DNA from: Chloroflexota bacterium
Lineage (GTDB): Bacteria > Chloroflexota > Dehalococcoidia > SHYB01
Assembly (NCBI GenBank): GCA_016875535.1
Contig: VGPF01000021.1
Location: forward strand, 1 to 37,984
Direction of reading: 5' to 3'
DNA: 37,984 bases
In this document: one piece after another, positions 16,152-23,636 of the stretch
Layout of the letters: every line of letters starts with the position of its first letter
How positions within the stretch are numbered: position 1 is the stretch's first letter
Notes under the pieces: generated by a model
Told to the model about the DNA's origin: nothing
The model's input: the letters and a program-made list of their open reading frames with translations, nothing else
Database searches by the model: none
Made by a program: the position numbers and the translations under genes

Positions 16152-17221
16152 AGTTCAGCATCTTCTTTGAGATCGAGGTCCTCCCCCAGCACTACACGGA
16201 GCAGCAGCAGTACGAAAACTGCCTCAAGCAGATAGAGCTGGCGGACGAGCTTGGCTTCGATGCGGCCTGGGCCGTGGAGCACCACTTCACCTACGAATAC
16301 TCCCACTCCACGAATCCTGACCTCTTCTTCGTCGCCGCTGCCCAGCGCACCAAGCGCATCCGCCTTGGCCCAGGGGTGGCCCTGCTGCCCATGCACCATC
16401 CCATCCACCTGGCCCAGCGCTACGCCATGCTGGACGTCCTCAGCAACGGCCGCCTGAACATGGGCGTCGGGCGCGGCGTCACCCACCTGGAGTTCGCCAC
16501 CTTCCGCCCGGACACATTCAAGGACCACCACCTGGAGAGCCGGGAGATGTTCTTCGAATGGATCGAAATCATGAAGGAGGCCTGGACCAACAACACCATC
16601 GAATGGAAGGGCAAATATATCTCCTTCCCCGAGATCCAGCCCCTCCCCAAGCCCATCCAGAAGCCCCATCCCCCCTTCTACGCCGCTTCCGGCAGCGCAG
16701 ACTCCTTTGTCCTCTACCCGCAAAAGGGTCTTCGCTCTCTGGGCCAGGCCGCCGTCAAGCCGCTCTTCATGGCCTGCGAAGATGCCAAGACCTACCACCA
16801 GAACTGGAAGCTGGCGGGCCACGCCCCAAAGGACGCCGAATTCGGCCTCCTCTGGGGCGCTCACTGCGCGCCTACAAACAAGCAGGCCCTGGCTGATGCG
16901 GAAGGGCCTGTGATGTGGTACATCTCCCGCCTCCAGCGCTTCTTCGGCCCACGCTCAACGGACACCACCGCCCGCGCCGCCAACCGCCGCTACGATTGGT
17001 GGACCAACCCCACCATAGATAAGCTCCTGGCCAACGATATGGTGCTCGCCGGCGACCCGGATCGCTGCATCGAGCTCATCAAGAAGGCCGAAGCCGGCGG
17101 CGTCAACAACATCCTTGCCCAGTTCCAGATCGGCGGCCTGCGGCATGAGCAGGTCATGGCCTCCATGAAGCTCTTCGCCAAGGAAGTCATGCCCGCCTTC
17201 AAAAAGTCGGGCGTGAAGTAG
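16148..17221 (+). CDS. luciferase-like (LLM) flavin-dependent monooxygenase
   Basis: 357 residues of the bacterial luciferase/alkanal monooxygenase superfamily, which uses FMNH2 or F420H2 for oxygenation or hydride transfer. Markers: ELGFDAAWAVEHHFTYEYS near residue 35, the LGPGVALLPMHHPIHLAQR strand, VLSNGRLNMGVGRG, and the C-terminal DPDRCIELIKKAEAGGVN. Oxygenases of this kind in marine and soil Chloroflexota are thought to attack recalcitrant organics; that use here is inference. It overlaps the amidohydrolase stop by 4 bases. Confidence 0.9.
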   Translation: MKFSIFFEIEVLPQHYTEQQQYENCLKQIELADELGFDAAWAVEHHFTYEYSHSTNPDLFFVAAAQRTKRIRLGPGVALLPMHHPIHLAQRYAMLDVLSNGRLNMGVGRGVTHLEFATFRPDTFKDHHLESREMFFEWIEIMKEAWTNNTIEWKGKYISFPEIQPLPKPIQKPHPPFYAASGSADSFVLYPQKGLRSLGQAAVKPLFMACEDAKTYHQNWKLAGHAPKDAEFGLLWGAHCAPTNKQALADAEGPVMWYISRLQRFFGPRSTDTTARAANRRYDWWTNPTIDKLLANDMVLAGDPDRCIELIKKAEAGGVNNILAQFQIGGLRHEQVMASMKLFAKEVMPAFKKSGVK

Positions 17222-17230
17222 GGCCGCCCC

Positions 17231-18049
17231 ATGTACCTCTGCCCCGTCCTCGATCTCCACCTCGCCACTGACCAGCCGGAGGACCTCTTCAAAAAGATCG
17301 CGGAAAGCGCGTACAGGCCCCTGGTGAGGATACTGATGCAATCGCCAAAGAGCCGGGCCACCCTGAGCATAGACGGCGCCCTTCTGATGCGGTTGCAGGA
17401 GGCGGGGCAGCGGGACATCGTGGAGGGCGTCGGCGAACTTGCCAAGCGCGGCCAGATCGAGATTGCCGCGGGCGCCAACAACAACAAGATGCTCACCAAC
17501 CAGACGGTGGAGGCCGCGGAACAGGCCATCGGCGAGCACGCAAAGACGATGCGAGACATCTTCGGCGAAGTCTTCCGGCCCTCAGGCTTCATCCCGCCGG
17601 AGCTCGGCTATGACGCGAACATAGGAGCGGCGGCGGCCAAGCAGGGCTTCCGCTGGATCGTGGTGGACGAGACGGCGGTGGAGGAAAAGTCGCGCGAATG
17701 GCCCTGGAAGTCGCTCCTATCGAGCGAACAGCAGCCGGGCCTGCGCGCCGTCTGCCGGGACCGGGGCCTCAGCACCGGCATGCAGTATCGCGGATTCGCG
17801 GCGGCCAAAGAGGTGGCCGAAGAGGCGCAGGCCGCCTCGTCCGGCAACAGCTACGTCGTCTTCGCCGTGCCGGTTGAGGTCTTCGGCTATCACCACCAGG
17901 GTTATGACACCTTCCTGGCCGACCTTCTCACCTTCTCCTGCTGGACCACTGCCACCATCAGCGGCCTCCTCGCCTCCGAGTCGTTCCCCATGAGGAGTGT
18001 GAAACTGAGCGCCTCTTCATGGAGTCCTTGGACCACCCTGCAGTACTAA
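17231..18049 (+). CDS. GH57/GH38-type barrel protein, possibly inactive
   Basis: 272 residues. An LDLHLATD start, repeated helices, then FIPPELGYDANIGAAAAKQGFRWIVVDET (about 120-148) resemble the family 57 glycoside hydrolase/deacetylase barrel, where the Glu of P-P-E would be the nucleophile (Glu124). The second catalytic region, normally D-x-E-x-F-G, reads PVEVFGYHH (214-222), so the Asp is missing. The C-terminal 20 residues or so look unlike a protein (two Trp, many Ser), while another frame stays open across them, so a late frameshift is possible. It starts 9 bases after the LLM gene and belongs to the same operon. The family call is tentative. Confidence 0.5.
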   Translation: MYLCPVLDLHLATDQPEDLFKKIAESAYRPLVRILMQSPKSRATLSIDGALLMRLQEAGQRDIVEGVGELAKRGQIEIAAGANNNKMLTNQTVEAAEQAIGEHAKTMRDIFGEVFRPSGFIPPELGYDANIGAAAAKQGFRWIVVDETAVEEKSREWPWKSLLSSEQQPGLRAVCRDRGLSTGMQYRGFAAAKEVAEEAQAASSGNSYVVFAVPVEVFGYHHQGYDTFLADLLTFSCWTTATISGLLASESFPMRSVKLSASSWSPWTTLQY

Positions 18050-18084
18050 TGAAAACCATCCCCGGCGCAAAGGAGGTCGTCTCC

Positions 18085-19179
18085 ATGCGATTCGGACTCT
18101 TCAACCTTTTACAGCATCCGGACGCCGCCAAGCGACCCGATGTCTACCGCGATGAGTTGGAGCGCCAGCTCGAACAGATGGAATATGCCGAAGAGTTGGG
18201 CTTCCACAGCGTCTGGCTCGCCGAGCATCATTTCTCCGAGTACGGCATGATGTCCGACGCGATGCTCCTGGCCGCGCACCTCGCCGCGCGAACCCGGCGC
18301 ATCCGCATCGGCATCGCCGTCACCGTCCTCCCCTTCAACAACCCCGTTCGCCTCGCCGAGCAGACGGCCGCCGTGGATTGCCTGAGCCGCGGACGCTTCA
18401 TCCAAGGCGTAGGGCGCGGCTACCAGCCGGCGGAGTTCGCCGGGTTCGGCATTGCTATGGAGGAGAGCCGCGCCAGGTTCGAAGAAGGCCTGGACGTGAT
18501 GATAAAGGCCCTTTCCCAAAGCTCCTTCCATCATACGGGCCGCTTTTACCACTACCCGGAGATCAGCATCTACCCCAAGCCCATGCAGAAGCCGCACCCG
18601 CCGCTCTACATCGCCTCCGTCTCCGATGAGACCATCGTCTCCACGGCCAAGAAACGCCTGCCGATGCTGACAGGCCAGGTCTTTCTCCCCTTTGAGAAGA
18701 CGTTGGAAAAGGTCCAGCTCTACCAGAAAGCCCTGCAGGAGAGCGGCGTCGCCCAGCCGGAGATCGAACGCCTCACGCGCGACTCCTTTTTCCAGCGCTT
18801 CATCTATGTGGCCGAGACGAACGAGCAGTCTAAGCGCGACGCCCAAACGGCCCTCATGAACTACATCAAGGTTCTCACCAAGGCAACCTTGCCGCCCTTC
18901 GCCTCCAAACTGCCCGCCACCTACACCGACTATCGCCGCCGGGCCGAAGACCGCACCAAGCTCACCTTCGACCAGATGTGGGAAGAGACTCTCATCTTCG
19001 GCGACCCCGATCGCTGCGCCAAACGCATCCGGGAGCTGCGCGGCATGGGCGTCAACTCCCTGCTCTGTTGGATGGTCTTCGGCGGGCTGGAGCACGCCAA
19101 GGTCCTCCGCTCCATGGAGCTCTTCGCCAAGCACGTCATGCCGCAGTTCCAGGAGCGTCCAGCCGCCCTGGCCGTCTGA
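18085..19179 (+). CDS. luciferase-like (LLM) flavin-dependent monooxygenase
   Basis: 364 residues, a second LLM protein, related to but distinct from the one at 16148. Markers: MRFGLFNLLQ, ELGFHSVWLAEHHFSEYGMMSD, RTRRIRIGIAVTVLPFNNPV, CLSRGRFIQGVGRGYQ, and DPDRCAKRIRELRGMGVN at the C-terminus. Start at 18085 is chosen because AAAGGAGGT lies seven bases upstream; an open frame extends further up to 18019 and beyond, overlapping the previous gene. Last gene of the 15012-19179 run, and presumably oxidises a compound handled by the amidohydrolase. Confidence 0.92.
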   Translation: MRFGLFNLLQHPDAAKRPDVYRDELERQLEQMEYAEELGFHSVWLAEHHFSEYGMMSDAMLLAAHLAARTRRIRIGIAVTVLPFNNPVRLAEQTAAVDCLSRGRFIQGVGRGYQPAEFAGFGIAMEESRARFEEGLDVMIKALSQSSFHHTGRFYHYPEISIYPKPMQKPHPPLYIASVSDETIVSTAKKRLPMLTGQVFLPFEKTLEKVQLYQKALQESGVAQPEIERLTRDSFFQRFIYVAETNEQSKRDAQTALMNYIKVLTKATLPPFASKLPATYTDYRRRAEDRTKLTFDQMWEETLIFGDPDRCAKRIRELRGMGVNSLLCWMVFGGLEHAKVLRSMELFAKHVMPQFQERPAALAV

Positions 19180-19213
19180 CGCACGCGCCTACGGCCCGCT
19201 ACCCGGCGCACCC

Positions 19214-19242
19214 TTGAGCCGCTTTGCCCTTGGGTGTAGGAT
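19214..19242 (+). promoter_or_regulatory. sigma70-type promoter for the PAS-LuxR gene
   Basis: TTGAGC (19214-19219), 17 bp, TAGGAT (19237-19242). Predicted start near 19249, in agreement with a GTG start codon at 19272. Confidence 0.55.
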
Positions 19243-19271
19243 GGCTTTACCCCACCCAGGAGCGCGGTCGC

Positions 19272-19973
19272 GTGCAGCCTGCCGTCGCCACCCTTTTGCA
19301 GCAGCTCGAAAATACGGAGGACGGCGTCTTTGCCGTGGATGCCCACCAGCGCATCATCCTCTGGAGCAAAGGCGCCGAGCGCATCCTTGGCTACGCGCCC
19401 GCTGACGTGGTGGGACGCCGCTGCTTTGAGGTTATCGAAGATCCGGGTCACGGGAACAACCCCTGCCAGGCCGATTGCAACGTCCTCTTTGTCACCAAGA
19501 AGGGCGGCATCCCGCCGACGCAGACCACGCCCACAAAGACCAAGTCTGGCCGGGACTTCTGGCTCAACATCACCCACATCACTATCCCGGAAGCAAACTC
19601 TCGCCAGCCCCAGGCCATCGTCCACATCTTCCGCGATGTGACGGAGCAGGCCCAGGCGCAGGACCTGGTGGCCAGGCTCGCCCACTATATGCATGGCCTG
19701 CCCAAACAAGGGGCGGCGTCCGCTCAGCCACAGGCCGCTTCGCCCACGACGGAGAACAGCCTCGCGCTTACCCCTCGCGAGCTTGAGGTGCTGCGCTGCC
19801 TGGCCGATGGCCTCGGCACCTCGGAAATCGCCGACCGTATGGTCATCAGCGTCTCCACAGCGCGCAACCATATCCAAAGCATCCTGGATAAGCTGGGGGC
19901 GCACAGCCGCACGGAAGCGGTGATGGCAGGCATCCGCCAGGGGCTGATCAAGCCTCCCGGAAACGCCAAGTAG
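19272..19973 (+). CDS. PAS-domain LuxR-type transcription regulator
   Basis: 233 residues. A PAS domain (about 1-125) senses a cofactor or ligand: VFAVDAHQRIILWSKGAERILGY is its classical first strand/helix pair and HIFRDVTEQ its last strand. A GerE/LuxR helix-turn-helix follows (about 162-225: LTPRELEVLRCLADGLGTSE, then STARNHIQSILDKLGAHSRTEA). Within the PAS part are cysteines in RRCFEV and GNNPCQADCNV that could bind metal or respond to redox. The GTG at 19272 is chosen: AGGAG lies nine bases before it and the promoter just upstream; a TTG at 19224 would precede the promoter's -10 box. Its position after the monooxygenase operon suggests local control. Confidence 0.85.
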   Translation: MQPAVATLLQQLENTEDGVFAVDAHQRIILWSKGAERILGYAPADVVGRRCFEVIEDPGHGNNPCQADCNVLFVTKKGGIPPTQTTPTKTKSGRDFWLNITHITIPEANSRQPQAIVHIFRDVTEQAQAQDLVARLAHYMHGLPKQGAASAQPQAASPTTENSLALTPRELEVLRCLADGLGTSEIADRMVISVSTARNHIQSILDKLGAHSRTEAVMAGIRQGLIKPPGNAK

Positions 19974-19979
19974 CCGGGC

Positions 19980-20180
19980 CTACCGCGAACGCCGGGGGGA
20001 GCCGAGCGCTAGGAGCGCCGTCCCAAAGCCGAACCCGGCAACCTCAGAGAGGATCACCATCGGCCAGGGCGAGATGTCCGTCAGCCCCCAGAAGGCCAGC
20101 GCCACCAGCACGCCAAGGACGGTCATCGCCATCGCGGCGACGATGAACTCCTCCAGCAGCGGGTCAAGCCTGGAAAGCAT
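19980..20180 (-). CDS. small membrane protein
   Basis: 66 residues from ATG 20180: MLSRLDPLLEEF, then two hydrophobic stretches (about 13-31 and 36-58) and a basic tail SPRRSR, so probably two membrane helices. No family recognised. The start overlaps the stop of the UGSC selenoprotein gene (TGATG), making it the third gene of that operon. A longer upstream reading of this frame (to 20393) lies inside the selenoprotein gene and is not used. Its stop is 6 bases from the stop of the convergent PAS-LuxR gene. Confidence 0.65.
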   Translation of the reverse strand: MLSRLDPLLEEFIVAAMAMTVLGVLVALAFWGLTDISPWPMVILSEVAGFGFGTALLALGSPRRSR

Positions 20181-20743
20181 CACGCCCTCTTCTTCGTCAG
20201 CGCCTTGATCACCTTCGGCGCAAGCGCCTTGGCGATCTCCTTCGCCTCGTCCGCCGTCCAGTGGGCAGTGGGGATGTGCGGGTACGTCACTGTCAGATAG
20301 GGATAGTCGGGCACGCCGCTTAATCGCTTCATGGAATCGGCGGAGCCTGCCATGGCTGTGTGGATCAGCGCCACCGATGGGACGCCCGCCCACTCCAGCT
20401 CTATCGCATCCCGCATACTGCGGGCGGAGCAGGAGCCTCAGCCGCCAAATCCGGTGATAGCGACCGTCGCCTCCTTGGTGAGCCGCTCCCAGTCGGGCTT
20501 GTCCGGCGGCACGGAGACGCTTCCCTTCACCACGCGCACCCTGCCGGCCAACTCCACCTCTTTCCTCAGCTCCTCATAGAGCGCGTCCATCATCGCGTCA
20601 GCCTTGCCGATGCCGTTGATGACCAGCCCCACGGTCGCGCCGCTCAGCGTAGGTGGGCGCTCTCGGAACTTCCTGGAGTCCCGCCGCTCAAGAGGTCCGC
20701 TGGTCGGGTCCAGACATACGATGCCGCCGTTGTGCGTCGCCAT
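20180..20743 (-). CDS. UGSC-motif selenoprotein (in-frame UGA read as selenocysteine)
   Basis: 187 residues if TGA at 20440-20438 is read as selenocysteine 102. Without it there are two open pieces: 1-101 ending AITGFGG, and a second beginning GSCSARSMRDAIELEW in the same frame. Together they give GFGG-U-GSCSARS, the motif of the previously named UGSC family, whose cysteine members read CGSC. The U-x-x-C arrangement implies a redox or thiol/selenol function; the reaction is not established to my knowledge. A hairpin fitting a bacterial SECIS follows the UGA. Start at ATG 20743 (MATHNGG) has GAGGAGGT upstream. The gene lies 2 bases after the 330-residue gene and overlaps the next, so it is the middle of an operon. 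Simple gene callers would split it in two. Confidence 0.9.
20410..20424 (-). promoter_or_regulatory. candidate bacterial SECIS hairpin
   Basis: On the minus strand, 13 bases after the TGA, CCCGCA and TGCGGG pair perfectly around a three-base loop GTA. The loop starts 20 bases past the TGA and its first base is G, both in line with what is known of bacterial SECIS elements, which lie in the coding sequence just after UGA and are bound by SelB. Confidence 0.7.
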
Positions 20744-20745
20744 CT

Positions 20746-21735
20746 TTACCTCCTCGCCCCTTCGATGCGCCTCGTCACAGCCAGGCCAAGGTGCGGGTGG
20801 AGGATCCACGTCTCAGCCATGCCGGGGCCACCCGCCGCCACCAACAATATACACTCCGGCCGCTTGATATTCATCGGCCCCTCCCTCGGCTCGGCGGTGA
20901 GCCTGGGAAAGAGATACTGGCGCATCCGCTCCTTGGACCATCCCGCCTCGGCAAAGTAGCGCATGTGCTCCGGCCCCATGATGAGCACCACGTTCACCTC
21001 ATCGCCCAGCCACTTATCGCCGATGACCCCCGTCTGCCGGACGCGCTTCGCCAGGCTGTTCAAGACGCCTTCAGGCGTCCGGCTCCCCGAGTCCAGACTG
21101 CTCGTCATATACATGATGGAGGCAACGGTCACGGCGCTCTCATCCGGCCGGAAGCCCCGTTCCACATGGAGCGGCTTCCAGGGACTGTCCTCTTCGTTCT
21201 CGCCGAAGCATAAGGAATAGCGCATCGGCGTGGAAAAGCTGGCCCGGTCAAGGTAGCCTGGGATGCCGCGCGCCACGTTCCGCACCATGAGGCGCAGCGC
21301 CCGCCCGATGGTGGCATTCGGCCGGAAGCCGGGGCCGAAGCACCCCGATCTGCAGGCGATGCCCAGCTCAGTGCGGATGGGCCCGTTCACGATGACGGCA
21401 TGGGCCGCGCCCGAAAGCGTTCCCGTGGTGCTGTGGAGGTTCGCCTTCTCCTCTAGGAGCGCCCGCGCCGCCGCCACGACGACGGGCATGTACTCCGGCT
21501 TGCAGCCGGCCATCACGGCGTTGATCGCCACCTGCTCGGCCGTCACCGTCACTTCGCGCGTCGGCACCGTGCCCAGGACGGCCTCCGGCGCAAGCCCCGC
21601 CGCCGCAAGGAACCGCTCGACCTTGTCAGGCGTCGGCGGCACTACAGGCAGGCCGTCGGTCCAGCCCTTCTCCATGTAGGCCTCCACCGCCGCCTCATAG
21701 CTATCGTAGTGCGCCTGCGCCGCCTTGATCTGCAT
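20746..21735 (-). CDS. unknown conserved-looking protein upstream of the selenoprotein
   Basis: 329 residues, family not recognised. The start reads MQIKAAQAHYDSYEAAVEAY, followed by WTDGLPVVPPTPDKVERFL. The middle has GAAHAVIVNGPIRTELGIA, then CRSGCFGPGFRPN, with cysteines 128 and 132 (C-x3-C), and further cysteines at 78 and 176. No transmembrane segment or signal peptide is clear, so it is likely cytoplasmic. ATG at 21735 follows GGGGAAGGGAA. A promoter lies directly upstream and the selenoprotein gene starts 2 bases after its stop, so the two are made together and may form a complex or act in sequence. A Cys-based partner for the selenol would fit, but this is inference. Confidence 0.75.
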   Translation of the reverse strand: MQIKAAQAHYDSYEAAVEAYMEKGWTDGLPVVPPTPDKVERFLAAAGLAPEAVLGTVPTREVTVTAEQVAINAVMAGCKPEYMPVVVAAARALLEEKANLHSTTGTLSGAAHAVIVNGPIRTELGIACRSGCFGPGFRPNATIGRALRLMVRNVARGIPGYLDRASFSTPMRYSLCFGENEEDSPWKPLHVERGFRPDESAVTVASIMYMTSSLDSGSRTPEGVLNSLAKRVRQTGVIGDKWLGDEVNVVLIMGPEHMRYFAEAGWSKERMRQYLFPRLTAEPREGPMNIKRPECILLVAAGGPGMAETWILHPHLGLAVTRRIEGARR

Positions 21736-21758
21736 TTCCCTTCCCCTTTGTCGGCGGG

Positions 21759-21787
21759 AGTGTACGGTCAGGTGTAGCGGGAGTCAA
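21759..21787 (-). promoter_or_regulatory. promoter of the selenoprotein operon
   Basis: Minus strand TTGACT (21787-21782), 17 bp, TACACT (21764-21759). Both boxes are close to consensus; the leader would be about 17 bases. It separates the three-gene unit from the NIPSNAP gene just upstream. Confidence 0.65.
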
Positions 21788-21793
21788 CGCGTT

Positions 21794-22477
21794 CTATCCC
21801 CGCAGCGGATTCCAGGAGACCGGGTTGAGCAGCTTATCCTCCCAGTCCGTCCGCAGCGTCATCGCGCGCTTCATCCATGCCTTCAGACCCTTGTGCTTGT
21901 GCTGGACCTCCCTGATCTCTGCAAAGGCCGCCCACTCCTTGAAGACCCAGATGTTGATCGCCTCGGTATTGCTCATCGCCCGCTTATACGAGCCGACCAG
22001 TTCAACGCCACGGCTCCTCGCGACGGGCAGATATTCATCAGCGATCGCCTTCAAGTAATCGTCCACACGTCCGGGTACACATGTGAGGATTTCGTGAAGG
22101 AAGACCTGTCCCTTCACCTTGTTCTTCAGCAGCTCGGCCAGCGTCGGGGTCTTGGGGCCGGGGATCAGCAGGCGGTCATAGCCCCCTGTGCGGAATTGCC
22201 AGGCGTACTGCTCAGCCCACCCGGCCAGATTCTGGTCCTTGGGCTTGTTCACGGCATACTGCGTCTCTCGAAGGCGAGCGTAGTGCCGCCAATCGTCCAT
22301 CTCCCACAGCGCCACCGCCTCAGGCCACCTACCCGTCGTCCCCACCGTCGTCCAAAAGCCCACCAGCCTCAAGTCGCGCTTCTTCGCCACGGGCAGCCAG
22401 TTCTTCTCCAGGGCATCAATATATTCCTGCTCCTTGCCGCCCACCACGTCCACCGTCTCATGCAGATAGAGAGCCAT
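21794..22477 (-). CDS. NIPSNAP-like protein with two ferredoxin-like repeats
   Basis: 227 residues in two similar halves: LYLHETVDVVGGKEQEYIDAL with WLPVAKKRDLRLVGFWTTVG in the first, and VFLHEILTCVPGRVDDYLKA with YLPVARSRGVELVGSYKRAM in the second. Each has the beta-alpha-beta-beta pattern of dimeric alpha/beta barrels such as NIPSNAP or EthD, so one chain mimics a dimer. These proteins often accompany monooxygenases or aid aromatic degradation, but no reaction is assigned. GGGAGGGGCGAAG precedes the ATG. An LLM gene lies just upstream on the same strand. Confidence 0.8.
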   Translation of the reverse strand: MALYLHETVDVVGGKEQEYIDALEKNWLPVAKKRDLRLVGFWTTVGTTGRWPEAVALWEMDDWRHYARLRETQYAVNKPKDQNLAGWAEQYAWQFRTGGYDRLLIPGPKTPTLAELLKNKVKGQVFLHEILTCVPGRVDDYLKAIADEYLPVARSRGVELVGSYKRAMSNTEAINIWVFKEWAAFAEIREVQHKHKGLKAWMKRAMTLRTDWEDKLLNPVSWNPLRG

Positions 22478-22569
22478 CTTCGCCCCTCCCGCTCTGATTT
22501 CGCGTCAGGATACGCGCCGCGCCACGGGCATGCCATCGCCCGATGGGTACTGCGGTGCGGCCTGCCGCC

Positions 22570-23580
22570 TTACACCTTCGGCATGACCTCTTTCGCAAAA
22601 CGCTCCACTTGCTGATAGAACTCCGCCTCCGTCTTCCCGCCAAAGCCGACGATGAAGGAGTCCACCCCGGCAGCCTTGTAGCGCTTCAGCTCGCCGATGA
22701 GGTGCTCCGGGCTTCCGCGCCCGCGAAAGCTCTCGGCCTTCGGCGAGCTCTCGCGCGCCGCCTCCGCGGTGCGCCCCTCCATATGCAGAGGCTTGCCTCC
22801 GCCTGCGCTGTCAACCTGTATGAAGCCCGTGAGCAAGACCACATCCATTTTGTACGGCTTGCCCAGCCGCTTCGCCGTCTCTCTCCCATACGCGATGCCC
22901 TTGCGGATATCGTCCGGCGTCGTCGCGCCCGTCGGGATGGGAAAGCCCTTGATGATCTTTTCGTGCTGGCGCTTGTACTCCTCGGTGACCACCGGGAAAG
23001 CCAGGGGGAACCATGCATCGCCGTACTCGATGGCGCGGCGCACCGCCCGGAGCGAGCTGCCGCCCGACCAGATAGGCGAATGGGGCCTCTGCACCGGCTT
23101 GGGATGCATGGAGATATCCTTGAAGGAGTACCACTTGCCTGTGAATGATGCGCTCTCCTTCGTCCACACCTCCCGCATCACCGCAAGGAACTCGTCGGTC
23201 ATCGCGCCGCGCTGTTCGATGGGTAAATTGAATGCTGTGAACTCCTCAGGCAGATAGCCCGGCACCACACCGAGGATGAAGCGACCGTCCGAAAGGACGT
23301 CAAGGCTCGCCACCGCCTTCGCAACGGCCAGCGGCTGCCGGTACGGAACGACCAGACAGCCGACGAGCAGCCGGATGCGTGAGGTCTTGGCGGCAAGGTA
23401 CGAAAGGATCGTGAACGGCTCCCACTCGATGTCTCCCCCGGGCCGCTTCCAGTAATCGGGACGGAAGACATGGTCGTCCGTGAGGATCGAATCGTAGCCC
23501 AGCGCTTCAGCCCGCCCGACCAGCTGGATGACCGACTCCTTGCTCGTGAAGGCCGGATTGAAAAATAGGCCGAACTTCAT
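22570..23580 (-). CDS. luciferase-like (LLM) flavin- or F420-dependent oxidoreductase
   Basis: 336 residues, the third LLM protein of the window and closest in style to the F420-type branch (MKFGLFFNPAFTSKESVIQL, then ALGYDSILTDDHVFRPDYW, and VASLDVLSDGRFILGVVPGY). The end has RYKAAGVDSFIVGFGGKTE. Start at 23580 is preferred to 23625 because the M-K-F-G-L-F start is that of the family, although no ribosome site precedes it. A promoter's -10 box ends six bases before this ATG, so the mRNA may be leaderless. Confidence 0.88.
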   Translation of the reverse strand: MKFGLFFNPAFTSKESVIQLVGRAEALGYDSILTDDHVFRPDYWKRPGGDIEWEPFTILSYLAAKTSRIRLLVGCLVVPYRQPLAVAKAVASLDVLSDGRFILGVVPGYLPEEFTAFNLPIEQRGAMTDEFLAVMREVWTKESASFTGKWYSFKDISMHPKPVQRPHSPIWSGGSSLRAVRRAIEYGDAWFPLAFPVVTEEYKRQHEKIIKGFPIPTGATTPDDIRKGIAYGRETAKRLGKPYKMDVVLLTGFIQVDSAGGGKPLHMEGRTAEAARESSPKAESFRGRGSPEHLIGELKRYKAAGVDSFIVGFGGKTEAEFYQQVERFAKEVMPKV

Positions 23581-23586
23581 GGGGCA

Positions 23587-23615
23587 AGGGTAGTGGGCAA
23601 CTACATGGGAGTCAA
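23587..23615 (-). promoter_or_regulatory. promoter giving a leaderless mRNA
   Basis: Minus strand TTGACT (23615-23610), 17 bp, TACCCT (23592-23587). Transcription would start at or within a base or two of the ATG at 23580. Confidence 0.5.
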
Positions 23616-23636
23616 CAGCCCGCAAACCGGGAAGAC

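Noticed and set aside
18109-19134. 341-residue minus-strand open frame opposite the second LLM gene
   Set aside because: Shadow of a well supported gene; composition rich in Gly, Asp and Val, typical of antisense frames in this window.
19980-20393. 137-residue form of the small membrane protein
   Set aside because: The first 71 residues lie in the wrong frame inside the selenoprotein gene and have no hydrophobic or family pattern; the ATG at 20180 overlaps the previous stop as expected in an operon.
20438-20809. Short gene ending at the TGA, as a separate 101-residue protein
   Set aside because: The sequence continues in frame past TGA with the UGSC family motif, and the downstream piece lacks its own ribosome site.
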